A stretch of DNA of 64,000 nt from Sinobacterium caligoides. GTDB taxonomy: Bacteria > Pseudomonadota > Gammaproteobacteria > Pseudomonadales > Sinobacteriaceae. Position 1 is the stretch's first letter. The number at the start of each line of letters is the position of its first letter. Both the position numbers and the translations under genes were made by a program. Below, piece after piece: positions 1 through 8,944 of this stretch. Below the pieces are notes generated by a model. The model was not told the origin of the DNA. It ran no database searches and saw only the letters and a program-made list of their open reading frames with translations. The DNA lies in NCBI RefSeq assembly GCF_003752585.1, contig NZ_RKHR01000004.1:62001-126000 (forward strand). Reading direction: 5' to 3'.

Positions 1-269
1 GCAACCTCTTGAATTTGCGAAAAGTCTGTAATCGCCAACTCGTCTAGTGCTGAGCTTGAAATAGCGCTGATCGAACCGGCGACATCCTGGATGCTCTGAG
101 CGCGCTTCTCACCGACTACGATAACCTCCTCCAAGACGAGAGAGTCCGCCATCGTCATGCCTGCGATAGTCGAACCTGCTAAGCTAACCGCAGCCGCCAA
201 TAAGGATTTTTTTAAGCATATTTTATTATTATTGATCATGTCCATTCCAAGTTGTAACAGTGACTTCAT
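1..269 (-). CDS. TonB-dependent receptor, N-terminal fragment (runs off left edge)
   Basis: This is the first ~89 codons of an outer-membrane TonB-dependent transporter, read leftward and cut by the window edge. After a signal-peptide-like hydrophobic stretch (about residues 20-40) comes LEEVIVVGEKRAQSIQDVAG. This is the usual TonB-box and plug start of receptors for siderophores, vitamins or glycans. The ATG at 269 directly follows an AAGAGGAG motif, so spacing is tight; in-frame ATGs at 245 and 239 are alternatives. The substrate cannot be told from this fragment. It is separated from mksB by a terminator and an AT-rich spacer that probably holds its promoter. Confidence 0.8.
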   Translation of the reverse strand, partial: MKSLLQLGMDMINNNKICLKKSLLAAAVSLAGSTIAGMTMADSLVLEEVIVVGEKRAQSIQDVAGSISAISSSALDELAITDFSQIQEV

Positions 270-489
270 TCTCCTCTTGAACCTTCGAGACAATGGCGAT
301 GCTAATCATCTAGTCGAATCAAGCATCAACCCACAAATCCATCGCGAAATCGTCATCAAGAACTCTGCAGACAAAGGAAAATATAATATTATTTTTCTGT
401 TTATTATTAATATCTATAAGCTAACGCTAACAACGACACTATGCTAATGCAATAGAAAAATAAGGATATTTCTTATTAATGATATAAAA

Positions 490-520
490 AAAAACCCGCT
501 GATAGACACAACGGGTTTTT
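490..520 (-). terminator. Intrinsic terminator downstream of mksB
   Basis: A 9-bp stem (AAAAACCCG at 490-498 with CGGGTTTTT at 512-520, 13-nt loop) is followed on the minus strand by a run of about nine T. It lies about 30 bases past the mksB stop and fits the end of the mksFEB transcript. Confidence 0.75.
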
Positions 521-551
521 CTGTTAACAACATTTTTAATGTGCTCAACGA

Positions 552-3500
552 CTACTTGAGCACCTCTTCCATGAAGTCCATACTTGCTTGATGGACGATA
601 GTTCGGCGATGATTCGCCCATAACTCTTCAATTTTGTTTGAGTTCAGTCGCTGCCTATCAACAAAGACTTGAGATTGCAATTCTCCCGTCACATTCGCCG
701 ACGGACACTTGGCAAAAACAAACTGATTGCTGAGAATGTTCATATAGGCACCCGCCTTACTCGACGGCATTACAAAAATCAGCTGTAGACCAAGCTGCCC
801 TGTCAGGTAGTTGATTACCTCACGAGAGCGAGTCTCATCCATGCGCGAAAAGGCCTCGTCAACAAGTACCATACGCAAATGATTTTGCCCCTCCCTAAAG
901 CGAAAGGCCGAGGTGACCGCCGCCGAGCGGATAATATAAAAGGGCGTCTCTGACTGACCACCGGAACCTGTGCCGTATTGGCTGAGCGCAATCGCCTCCT
1001 TACCCTCCGGGTTTTTGTAAATTTCATAGCGACGATAGTTACGATAATCAGAGATACGGGCCAACTCCTTCATCGCCCGCTGCTCATCTTCGTCCAGTAG
1101 CATAGAGACCATGCGCTGCAAGACATCACGGCTCTTCGCCGTCAGTTCTAGCTGCTCAAGATCGATACCATCTCCCAGCTGCGGCTGCTCAATAATCTCC
1201 TTGAAGAAGCGGAAGTATTCCTCAAACTCTGGCACCCAAGTCCAATCAAATTGATAAAACTCACGATCCGCACCAAAGCGATGCCCCTCCAGCTCCCCGT
1301 TGAGCCGCACCAAGACCTGCTCACCATCGCGAACTGCCTGATAGATAGCATGACAAAGGTTCGTCACGAAGGTGGTATTGAAACTCGCCTTAATGGTCGT
1401 CAGCTGAGCATACTTCTCGACCAAGACATTATTCTTCAGCTTGTTCTTCTGCGCATCGAGGGCCTGACGTAGACCGACCACACGACCGAACAACTTGATA
1501 CCGTGACTTTGACTGTGATCCATCTCGAAGACGATAGCGTCAACCGCCGGGGCCGCCATGTTCTGCTCGTTGATACTGCGTTCTATGCTCGCAAGTTGCT
1601 GGTTCAGTGCGATACGATCCTGCTCTAGCTTCTGCTCCAGCAACTCCGCATCCACATCGACTGCCTGTTGGTCGGCATCCTCCAGCACGGCGTCATAATC
1701 GAAATCAGGCCAGATTGCCGTGATCGCCTCCAGCGCCTGCTCACACTGCTCGGCCACCACCTCAGCCTCTTCCTGGTTGTGATCATACTGCCCAAGACTC
1801 TTCTCTAGCTTGGTCAGACGCTCCTCTAGACCACCGGCTTGCTGCAACAACTGATGTTGCTCAGCACGTATACTTAAGCGCTGCTCCTCGACGGCGGCCA
1901 CCTGTTCTTCAAGATCGGCACACTCGCTAAGATCAAGTCCTGCCAGCTCGCTCTCGACCTGGCCTAGCTGACGCTGGCAATCAAGTAACTCAGCCACAAC
2001 CTCGCCATAACGGTGGTCACTCAAGTTATCAATCAGCTGTAATAGCTCCGCTACTTGCTGGTAATCGGCATCAAGGCCTGACAGTTCTGCAAGTAAATCT
2101 TCGGCCTCATTGCGCTGCGCCAAAACTGCACGCTCCCGCGCCGCCGTACCAAAGACGAGGTCGGCATCACTGATATCACAACGGAACATCGCATAGTTAC
2201 CCGAGGCCATACCATCTTGAGTCACACCACGACGCGTCATTCGCAGCGCCTTCTCATCCTCAACGCGCTCTACACTGTGGTAGCTGGCGGTCAGGTAATA
2301 TTCGGCAATCTTATGCTGGAACGACATGGCCCGAACGATTGAGTTCTTGCTCACTTTGCCTAGGCGCTTGTAATCACTCAGCACCCGCTCACCCTGAATC
2401 ACCTTGGCGTTATTACGACGCCCTGGCAGCGAACGAACGATGCGAATTGCCTCCGCCTCGTAGCCCAGCTCAACAATAATACCGAACCGGTTGCCGCCGA
2501 TGTAGCCCTCGATAGAAGACTGCCAATCACTATCGAGAATTTCGATGTAATCACACAACACCCTGGCATCCGCTTCGGGACAAAATTTGTTAATCGCCGC
2601 CAATGCCTGCACCACAGACTCAGGGTAGTTCACCTGCGCCGCATTAAGGCGCTCGATCTGATGCTGCTTACGCTGATATTGCTGGCGCTTATTTTCTACT
2701 GTCTGCTGGCGACGCAACATCAGTTGCTGCGCACTATCACGTACCGATAGCGCCCCTTGCCCCTCCGTGGTTGGCAGATGTAGCGCCTTGACGAGCGCAT
2801 AATGCGAGGCATCAGAGTTTAGCGCCTCATCAAGATGTTTCTCGAGCCCGTCAAGGCCGACCCAGTCACGCGCCACTAGGCCGTGAATATCCAGTTCAGC
2901 CAGTGACTTTGTCTTATTCACCGCCAACAGACCATCGATCACTGCGTTTGAACTAAGACCGGGCAGTGCCATCGCTAACGAGGTATGACGTACCACCTTC
3001 GCCAGCTTCTCGGCCGCCTCAATGTTCTGGCGTAGACGATGGTCCTGCTTAATCAAATCGGTGGCCAACCGTGTCAGGCTTTCACCTAGTGACTTTTGCT
3101 GTTGCTCGGCCTGATCTTTGTCACGCAGTACATCGACACCCATGCGCCGTGCATTCAACTCATCGATCTGCTTCTGCACATCGCGCTGACGGCTCTCAAA
3201 GACTTGCTGCTGCTTCTTGTTGCCCTCAATCTGTTGGCGTAACTCCGCCTGCCGATCTTTGGCCCCGACATAGACTTTCTGCTCTCGGTTATAGCGCTGC
3301 TTAGCCTGAATATAACCGTGTGTTTTCTCGTCGACCCAACGATGAATGTATTCTTGGCTGTTCTGCTCTGCCTTGGTCAAAAGCTCAACACGGTGGTTCA
3401 GCTTGCCAGCCTCCCCCTCCATCGCATTGATATTCTTCATCAACCCCGAGACCGAGCGCAACGCCTCGCCCTGGTCTTTGGGCTCTAAAATCTCACTGGC

Positions 3501-4202
3501 AACAAAGGCATGTATTCCTCTGCGCTCAGGCTTATAAGCCATAAAGCCCGAAAACGCCTTGGCTGCAGCAAAGGCCTCATCCTTTGAAACCGCATCAGCC
3601 TTGCCGCGCAGAGCACCGTAGAGACGACAGAGGTAGCTGCGCTTGGAGTCATACTTCTCCACGACACCATCACCAAAAGAGAGCGCCAGCTTCTTGTGCA
3701 GGTTCGACAACTGAATAATATGTTCGCCGTCAGCGTGATTTTCATAGAAATCACTCAGCTGCAGCTCACTTTCAGTGACGATAAAAAAGCTGTTATCTAC
3801 CAGGCGAGCCTGACGACTAATACCAGCACCATCAAGGGCTGCTCTCACACCAATAACTGCAGTAAACGGCGCTGAGGTCTCCCCCTTGGTCGGGTGGAAA
3901 ACCGCCGCAATATAACCATCGCAACTCCAGGGGCGCGCATAGCTACCATCATCACAACCCAGCACATAAGAGGCCAGTGTGCGCATCTGCTTACCACCGC
4001 GACCACGCTGAGAGGTCTCCTCCTGGCCAGGGTTGTAGGAGAAAAGATTGTCGTAGGCCGCCGTCATAATCGTCTGCAGCGCATCCGCCGCCGTCGTCTT
4101 ACCCGAGCCGTTACCGCCGGTAAAAAGGTTTACCGGGCCCATCTCAAACTGCTGATTAGGGATGCCACCCCAGTTGATAAAAACAAATCGCTTTAAAAAC
4201 AC
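552..4202 (-). CDS. mksB: MksB/JetC-like SMC condensin ATPase
   Basis: Large SMC/MukB-like ATPase (1216 aa) expected to dimerise and, with MksE and MksF, load on and loop DNA. It has Walker A GGNGSGKTT at residues 29-37, a long glutamine- and glutamate-rich coiled-coil middle (about 270-420 and 690-900) around a globular hinge-like part, the ABC signature GTGSGGQSE at about 1077-1085, and Walker B MVLVDEAF with catalytic E1116. The start is GTG. It shares one base with the mksE stop (TAGTG), pointing to translational coupling. At 1216 aa it is shorter than MukB (~1490 aa), which fits Mks/Jet. MksB versus JetC is a naming choice: both belong to one family, and the plasmid-cleaving nuclease gene is not adjacent. 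Confidence 0.85.
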   Translation of the reverse strand: MFLKRFVFINWGGIPNQQFEMGPVNLFTGGNGSGKTTAADALQTIMTAAYDNLFSYNPGQEETSQRGRGGKQMRTLASYVLGCDDGSYARPWSCDGYIAAVFHPTKGETSAPFTAVIGVRAALDGAGISRQARLVDNSFFIVTESELQLSDFYENHADGEHIIQLSNLHKKLALSFGDGVVEKYDSKRSYLCRLYGALRGKADAVSKDEAFAAAKAFSGFMAYKPERRGIHAFVASEILEPKDQGEALRSVSGLMKNINAMEGEAGKLNHRVELLTKAEQNSQEYIHRWVDEKTHGYIQAKQRYNREQKVYVGAKDRQAELRQQIEGNKKQQQVFESRQRDVQKQIDELNARRMGVDVLRDKDQAEQQQKSLGESLTRLATDLIKQDHRLRQNIEAAEKLAKVVRHTSLAMALPGLSSNAVIDGLLAVNKTKSLAELDIHGLVARDWVGLDGLEKHLDEALNSDASHYALVKALHLPTTEGQGALSVRDSAQQLMLRRQQTVENKRQQYQRKQHQIERLNAAQVNYPESVVQALAAINKFCPEADARVLCDYIEILDSDWQSSIEGYIGGNRFGIIVELGYEAEAIRIVRSLPGRRNNAKVIQGERVLSDYKRLGKVSKNSIVRAMSFQHKIAEYYLTASYHSVERVEDEKALRMTRRGVTQDGMASGNYAMFRCDISDADLVFGTAARERAVLAQRNEAEDLLAELSGLDADYQQVAELLQLIDNLSDHRYGEVVAELLDCQRQLGQVESELAGLDLSECADLEEQVAAVEEQRLSIRAEQHQLLQQAGGLEERLTKLEKSLGQYDHNQEEAEVVAEQCEQALEAITAIWPDFDYDAVLEDADQQAVDVDAELLEQKLEQDRIALNQQLASIERSINEQNMAAPAVDAIVFEMDHSQSHGIKLFGRVVGLRQALDAQKNKLKNNVLVEKYAQLTTIKASFNTTFVTNLCHAIYQAVRDGEQVLVRLNGELEGHRFGADREFYQFDWTWVPEFEEYFRFFKEIIEQPQLGDGIDLEQLELTAKSRDVLQRMVSMLLDEDEQRAMKELARISDYRNYRRYEIYKNPEGKEAIALSQYGTGSGGQSETPFYIIRSAAVTSAFRFREGQNHLRMVLVDEAFSRMDETRSREVINYLTGQLGLQLIFVMPSSKAGAYMNILSNQFVFAKCPSANVTGELQSQVFVDRQRLNSNKIEELWANHRRTIVHQASMDFMEEVLK

Positions 4203-5059
4203 TACGCATCACCTTCTTGTTGATCGTCATCCGCCAGTACTTCTTCGCCTTCAACATCTTCAGTTTCTGGCGCTGCGGCAAAGACTGATGAATGCAGCTC
4301 AAACTCTTCAAAACCGCTTTGCTGCTGGGCCACCTCGACCTCTCCCTGGGGTGGCTCACTCTCAGGCTCCACCAACTGCTTCGCCTTCGCTTTTGCCTCA
4401 TCTTGCTCGATCATCTCGACGACCTCAGTTTCGGCGAGCTGCTGCAAGTCGTCAGCCAGCGACTCTAATACCGCCTCACTGACAAAGCTGACGATAGAGG
4501 GGCGAATTTTCACCCAGCTATCACTGCTTTCGCCCTCGTCCAACAACTGAATCAAGCGCATACTACGCAAACGGGCAAACAATTTCTTACGCTCTAGCGC
4601 GTTCTCCGGCAAACTACGGTTGAGTAGGTTCTTCATGGTAATACTGACCGCTTCGATAGGCACCGAGACCTGGCCTAACTCGTCGATCTGGCCCTCCCGC
4701 AGCGACTTATCGTATTCCGCCCGCAACACCAGCACGAGGGCCACCTCAGCCTGATTCAAGCGCGACTTTAACCCTGCCAACGGTCGATCGGTATCATCGG
4801 CCAAGCCGGGCACTTCAGAGCCTGGTGGAAAGGCTAAGACATATTGAAACTGGCTATCGTGCAACAAGCGCACACCCAACACCTCAAGGTAGTCCTCCAC
4901 TAGCAAGTGCAACCGTAGATAGCGATCATAGAGGTCACGCTCTATATTGCTGTCATCGCGATAGATAACACCGCGATCAAGCAGGCGGATCACTAGTTCA
5001 GAAAATTCTCGCTGGCTAACGTTAGCCGTATCCAGCTGTTGTTTAATCGCTTCTAACAC
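4202..5059 (-). CDS. mksE: MksE/JetB-like condensin accessory subunit
   Basis: Middle gene of the condensin operon, 285 aa. Assigned mainly by its position between mksF and mksB and by MksE/JetB-like (DUF4194-type) features: an N-terminal winged-helix-like region (about 1-130, LLDRGVIYRDDSNIERDLYD) and a second helical block (140-215). The tail (about 225-285) is strongly acidic, low in complexity and probably disordered. MksE subunits bind the MksF kleisin and DNA. The start is GTG at 5059, three bases after the mksF stop. The 3' end overlaps the mksB start by one base, so the three subunits are probably made in linked amounts. Confidence 0.75.
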   Translation of the reverse strand: MLEAIKQQLDTANVSQREFSELVIRLLDRGVIYRDDSNIERDLYDRYLRLHLLVEDYLEVLGVRLLHDSQFQYVLAFPPGSEVPGLADDTDRPLAGLKSRLNQAEVALVLVLRAEYDKSLREGQIDELGQVSVPIEAVSITMKNLLNRSLPENALERKKLFARLRSMRLIQLLDEGESSDSWVKIRPSIVSFVSEAVLESLADDLQQLAETEVVEMIEQDEAKAKAKQLVEPESEPPQGEVEVAQQQSGFEEFELHSSVFAAAPETEDVEGEEVLADDDQQEGDA

Positions 5060-5062
5060 CGT

Positions 5063-6538
5063 TTAATCCTTGTTAACCAGCTCTAAATAAAAGTTACCCT
5101 GACGGCCGATATAGCCTTGCAGAGCGTTAAATTCGACAGTATCAGCGGCCGAACCTTCTTCGTCTTGATAGCTAATACGGAATTCATAGTCGCTGCTGCG
5201 CTCATTAATCGCCGCCACCTCTATCGCCCGCATAGCATTCAGTAGGCTACGCGCATCGTTACTCACCGGCAGCTCAGAAATATCCACCTTATTACCCCGG
5301 TTAAGCTCCGCCATCACATACTCACGTATATCGTGATTGTCGACGGCAAAAGCACGATCGAGCACTTGGGTAATATGCAGCTCTCGCATGTCATCTACCT
5401 CAACATCGAAGGTCTCCATCACCTCGGTGCGCAAGCTTTGCTTCTCCGCCACCTGACGTAACTTAATATCGGCTGGGTCAACAAGGTTCGTAGAGATAGG
5501 CGCAAAGTTATCCGCCAAACGATCGAAAATAGCGTATTGATAGTGTTGATCGAGCGCACCGAGCTCCCGGCAAACACTCGCACAGTCGTTACCACTCTGC
5601 TGACTCATATAGCTCAGCTGACGAATGATAATATCGGCCCGACGTGTAAAGCTCTGCAGTGCTTGACGCAGTGCAGGCAGCATCACCGCACTCGCGCGCT
5701 CAAGACGACCAGAAATGGTATCTAAGACGTAAAATAACCAAGACACGTCGTGCGGCGCGGTATCGGGAGGTAAGAGCTGACGTAAGCGCTTTTCCGCTGT
5801 TGCCTTAAAGCTGCGGCTACGGTGTTTTACCGCCGTGATCAGCGCGGCAATCTCTTCGCGATACTTTTCCACGTTATCAGCAGATAAACGTACGGCGATA
5901 TCAGGCTGGAAACGACTCTCCATGAAATCGAAAAACTCACCGGCGGCACAATCCAACATTGATTGCGCCTCAACTTCACGCACCAGCTTGCGCTTGCGAT
6001 CATCAAGTTCAGCGATAACGTCGGTGAAATCACTGATAATACGCTCGGAGTATTGCAACGAATCCAACAGATCATGAATATCGCCCGCCTCACAAAAGGC
6101 GCTGAGGGCATTGCGGGTATTACGCGTGTTACGGTGGTGCGTACGCAGTCGTTCACCATCCCCCTCGACGAAGGGTTGGGTAAATTGACGGCCCTCCCTC
6201 GTAAACGCGTAGCTCGACTGCATCGTCGCTTCATCCAGCTGTTTCTGCAGCCAGCCACACTCTATCAACTGGTTGGCGACCCAATTGGCCTGTTCACGAG
6301 CCGTCTTAAAGCGGCCACCACCGTCATCCTCAGACTCGAGCAACGGCGCCCTCGCCGCGGCCTCCTGAAAGATCTCAACCAGCAGATCCCGGTTAACAAC
6401 CTGACCGTAGTCGGCCAAGTTGCCATAAAGACGTTGATAGAGCAGCTTTACGCACTCTACCACCACCTCTCGGTACTTACTGGTAAGCGGTCGAAAGAAA
6501 TCGAGCCTCTGTTGATCGAAAAACATAGTCAAAGCCAC
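5063..6538 (-). CDS. mksF: MksF/JetA-like kleisin subunit of condensin
   Basis: First gene of the operon, 491 aa, all-helical. The opening FFDQQRLDFFRPLTSKYREV and the following winged-helix-like segment (to about residue 110) resemble MksF/JetA kleisins, which bridge the two SMC heads. The middle (150-330) is rich in helices and arginine. The C-terminal winged-helix-like part ends with VEFNALQGYIGRQGNFYLEL. The start is uncertain: GTG at 6538 or ATG at 6526, neither with a strong ribosome-binding site. A CCCCC/GGGGG hairpin lies in the leader. The operon reads mksF-mksE-mksB and contains no mksG/jetD. Confidence 0.75.
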   Translation of the reverse strand: MALTMFFDQQRLDFFRPLTSKYREVVVECVKLLYQRLYGNLADYGQVVNRDLLVEIFQEAAARAPLLESEDDGGGRFKTAREQANWVANQLIECGWLQKQLDEATMQSSYAFTREGRQFTQPFVEGDGERLRTHHRNTRNTRNALSAFCEAGDIHDLLDSLQYSERIISDFTDVIAELDDRKRKLVREVEAQSMLDCAAGEFFDFMESRFQPDIAVRLSADNVEKYREEIAALITAVKHRSRSFKATAEKRLRQLLPPDTAPHDVSWLFYVLDTISGRLERASAVMLPALRQALQSFTRRADIIIRQLSYMSQQSGNDCASVCRELGALDQHYQYAIFDRLADNFAPISTNLVDPADIKLRQVAEKQSLRTEVMETFDVEVDDMRELHITQVLDRAFAVDNHDIREYVMAELNRGNKVDISELPVSNDARSLLNAMRAIEVAAINERSSDYEFRISYQDEEGSAADTVEFNALQGYIGRQGNFYLELVNKD

Positions 6539-6589
6539 TATCCACAGGCGAAACCTGACATGCTATCGTTGAGCACTAGGCTTGTCTAT

Positions 6590-6610
6590 CCCCCGTGACT
6601 TTTGAGGGGG
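6590..6610. other. G/C hairpin in the mksF leader
   Basis: CCCCC (6590-6594) pairs with GGGGG (6606-6610) across an 11-base loop, in the ~100-base gap between the P450 terminator and mksF. On the minus strand it would fold in the mksF 5' leader. No T-run follows, so it is not a standard terminator; a regulatory role is a guess. Confidence 0.3.
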
Positions 6611-6643
6611 GCTCTATCGATAATCATTGACCTAATCTAAAAC

Positions 6644-6682
6644 AACAGAGGCCGATAACGACTCCCGTTATCGGCCTCTGTT
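6644..6682 (-). terminator. Intrinsic terminator of the P450 gene
   Basis: A perfect 17-bp inverted repeat (6644-6660 and 6666-6682) surrounds a 5-base loop, 29 bases past the P450 stop. On the minus strand it is followed by TGTTTTAG, a short T-rich stretch. It insulates P450 transcription from the mks operon. Confidence 0.8.
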
Positions 6683-6710
6683 AAGCCTTCAAAGCACGCT
6701 TGAAGATCTA

Positions 6711-8069
6711 TTAGATCCGCTCAATGATCAACGGCAAATCATCCGCAGGCTTGGGCAGTGGAATACGCTGCAACTTAGGGTCAAAGCCATCGGTCAGGCG
6801 AAAACGGTATTGTTTAAGGAAGTGGAACAGAAACACCTTGGTTTGCATTAACGCGAAGTGCATACCGATACACTTGTGAGCACCACCACCAAAGCCCATG
6901 AAATTAAAGCTGTGACGCTTGTGTTCCTTCCGCTCATCACCAAAACGATCGGGGTTAAACTCTTCAGGCTTATCCCACCACTCCGGCATCATGTGGCTGT
7001 ACATCGGCGCGATCATCAACACAGTATTCGCTGGTACGCGATGGCCGCCGATCTCTGTCTCACGGATGGTGCGACGCTGCATCATCATCACCGACGGGTG
7101 CATACGCAAAATCTCTTTCACCGTATTATCCAGCAGCGGCAGGTTATCTAGATCCTCATACTCAATTTCTTCCTTATCCAGCGCCAACACCTCTTCACGC
7201 AGGCGTTGCTGCCACTCAGGAGACTTACCAACCTCATACATCACATGGCTCAGCGCACTGGTGGTGGTATCATGCGCAGCGAATAACAGGAAGCTGATAT
7301 GGCGACGTACCTCTTCATCAGAGAACTCGTTACCGTCGGTATCTTTTTCCTGAGAAAAATAGGTCAACATGTCAGTGCCATCGCTATGGCGACGCTGCGG
7401 CACTAACTCGCCAAAGAATTCCTCCAAATAACGCTCACCAGCCTTGCCCCTCGCAAACTTAGTACCGGGAATCTCTTTTTTAATCATACCCATTAGACCA
7501 TCACCAACATCGAGGAAGGCCTTGTTGATCTTGTCTGCGACAGGCCCCTTACCATCGATGCCGATAAATGTCTGACAAGCAACATCCAACAATAAAGCTT
7601 TTATCTCTGGTACAAAGTGGAAGTTCTTTATCTCACCCCACTCACTCGTGGTCTGCTTAATCTGTGGACTCATCACCTTCAGGTACCCCTTCATCGCCGG
7701 GGTTTTGAACGCGGTCTGCATAATACGGCGCTGGTAGCGGTGCTCATCTCCATCTTGCAATAGCAGTGCACCGCCATAGAAGTTCCCCAAGCTATTGTTG
7801 TAACCCATTCTCGAGGAAAAGTTTTTCTCTGTATCGATGAAAATTTGCTTGTAAAGCTCTGGCCCCAATATCAACAACCCCTTCACACCACCAAAACCTA
7901 TACGCGAAACCGGTCCGTATTTCTTATAGTGCTTGTCCATCGTGCCATAGAAGTCTTTCACCAATGACAAGGTCATACCGATCAACGGTAGACCAAAAGT
8001 ACCTGGAATATGGGTCAGATTAAGGTTGTCGGGCTCTTCTTGGTAAGCTAAATCGGCAATCTGTGGCAT
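6711..8069 (-). CDS. Cytochrome P450
   Basis: Haem-thiolate monooxygenase of about 452 aa. It has the I-helix oxygen-activation motif AAHDTT (residues ~264-269), the K-helix ExxR pair as EILR (319-322), and a haem loop FGGGAHKCIG with the axial cysteine near residue 400. The usual arginine of that loop is histidine here. The substrate cannot be read from sequence; general features recall lipid, sterol or terpenoid P450s such as CYP51 or CYP120. I chose ATG 8069 (MPQIADLAYQ) because GGAG lies six bases upstream; a longer frame opens at 8159 without a ribosome-binding site, inside a dyad repeat. No ferredoxin or reductase partner is adjacent. The divergent TetR regulator probably controls it. 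Confidence 0.9.
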   Translation of the reverse strand: MPQIADLAYQEEPDNLNLTHIPGTFGLPLIGMTLSLVKDFYGTMDKHYKKYGPVSRIGFGGVKGLLILGPELYKQIFIDTEKNFSSRMGYNNSLGNFYGGALLLQDGDEHRYQRRIMQTAFKTPAMKGYLKVMSPQIKQTTSEWGEIKNFHFVPEIKALLLDVACQTFIGIDGKGPVADKINKAFLDVGDGLMGMIKKEIPGTKFARGKAGERYLEEFFGELVPQRRHSDGTDMLTYFSQEKDTDGNEFSDEEVRRHISFLLFAAHDTTTSALSHVMYEVGKSPEWQQRLREEVLALDKEEIEYEDLDNLPLLDNTVKEILRMHPSVMMMQRRTIRETEIGGHRVPANTVLMIAPMYSHMMPEWWDKPEEFNPDRFGDERKEHKRHSFNFMGFGGGAHKCIGMHFALMQTKVFLFHFLKQYRFRLTDGFDPKLQRIPLPKPADDLPLIIERI

Positions 8070-8155
8070 GTGGGGCTCCAACGGCGCTGGGCGCTCTATT
8101 ATTCTCAGTCTCGACGAATCGACACCTAAGATGACAAGTTTAGAAACGCAATGAT

Positions 8156-8202
8156 ACATATCGAACGTTCGATTAACAAGCTATATCGATCGCTTGATAT
8201 GT
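8156..8202. promoter_or_regulatory. Candidate TetR operator between P450 and regulator
   Basis: Two 18-bp arms (8156-8173 and 8185-8202) form an inverted repeat with 15/18 matches around an 11-base spacer. The left arm itself holds the perfect 12-bp palindrome TCGAACGTTCGA (8161-8172). Its position between divergent P450 and tetR genes is typical for an autoregulating TetR protein, perhaps binding as two dimers. Binding is inferred, not shown. Confidence 0.5.
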
Positions 8203-8298
8203 AAGTAGGGAAGACATACCATAAGCACAACACAACAAGCCTTTTTTCACCCCTCTACCAAGGGGATATCAACGAAGTCAGTCACTAAGGAGACCACC

Positions 8299-8883
8299 TT
8301 GAGGAAGGTTGATCATGATGCGCGACGCCAAGAAGTCGCCATCGCCGCCGCTCACATCATCGCTGAGCAAGGTTTAGAAAGCCTAACCACACGCAACCTC
8401 GCCAAGGCCATGAGTTGCTCAATAGGCGTACTCTCACATTACTTTGCCAATAAAGATGAGATCGTCATTGCCGCTCTCAGCTGGGCCGATACGCGCATCG
8501 AGCAACGGTTTAATAACGCTATTGCCAACAACACTAGTGTCGACGGTTACAGCCCCATTATTATGGGTGCCCTACCGCTCGACGCTGAGAGTGACATGGA
8601 ATGGCGGGTACGACTCAACCTCGCCGCCTACACCCTCACTCACGAAACGCTGCGCCAAACACAGACACAAATGCGTAAAGAGCGTGAAGAAAAGATCTTA
8701 AATTTAGTCAGCTCCCTACAAAATGCGGGTCTCGTACGCACCGACCTGACCGCCAACATCATTACTCGCAGCGTCATCGATTTCATCACCGGTGCCGCCT
8801 ACAACTTATTACAGATCCCCATGGAGCAACGAGAGGCACGTATCTCCTTCATTCTTGATTACATCAACGCTTTACAGGCCTAA
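8299..8883 (+). CDS. TetR/AcrR-family transcriptional regulator
   Basis: 194-aa one-component regulator. Residues 10-55 form the TetR helix-turn-helix (IIAEQGLESLTTRNLAKAMS, then SIGVLSHYFANKDEIVIAAL). The C-terminal helical domain would bind an unknown ligand. The start is TTG at 8299, chosen because AAGGAG sits six bases upstream. It is divergent from the P450 with a dyad operator candidate between them, so it is likely a repressor of the P450 and of itself, responding to a P450 substrate or related hydrophobic compound; this is inference from layout. Confidence 0.88.
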   Translation: MRKVDHDARRQEVAIAAAHIIAEQGLESLTTRNLAKAMSCSIGVLSHYFANKDEIVIAALSWADTRIEQRFNNAIANNTSVDGYSPIIMGALPLDAESDMEWRVRLNLAAYTLTHETLRQTQTQMRKEREEKILNLVSSLQNAGLVRTDLTANIITRSVIDFITGAAYNLLQIPMEQREARISFILDYINALQA

Positions 8884-8944
8884 CCGTTACTCGTATCTTC
8901 AGTAGCCTCTTTTCATTCGATTACAGCCTACTGAGAGCAACGAC

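Noticed and set aside
157-447. 96-codon rightward frame near the left edge
   Set aside because: It is antisense to the TonB receptor start and its spacer, with no ribosome-binding site.
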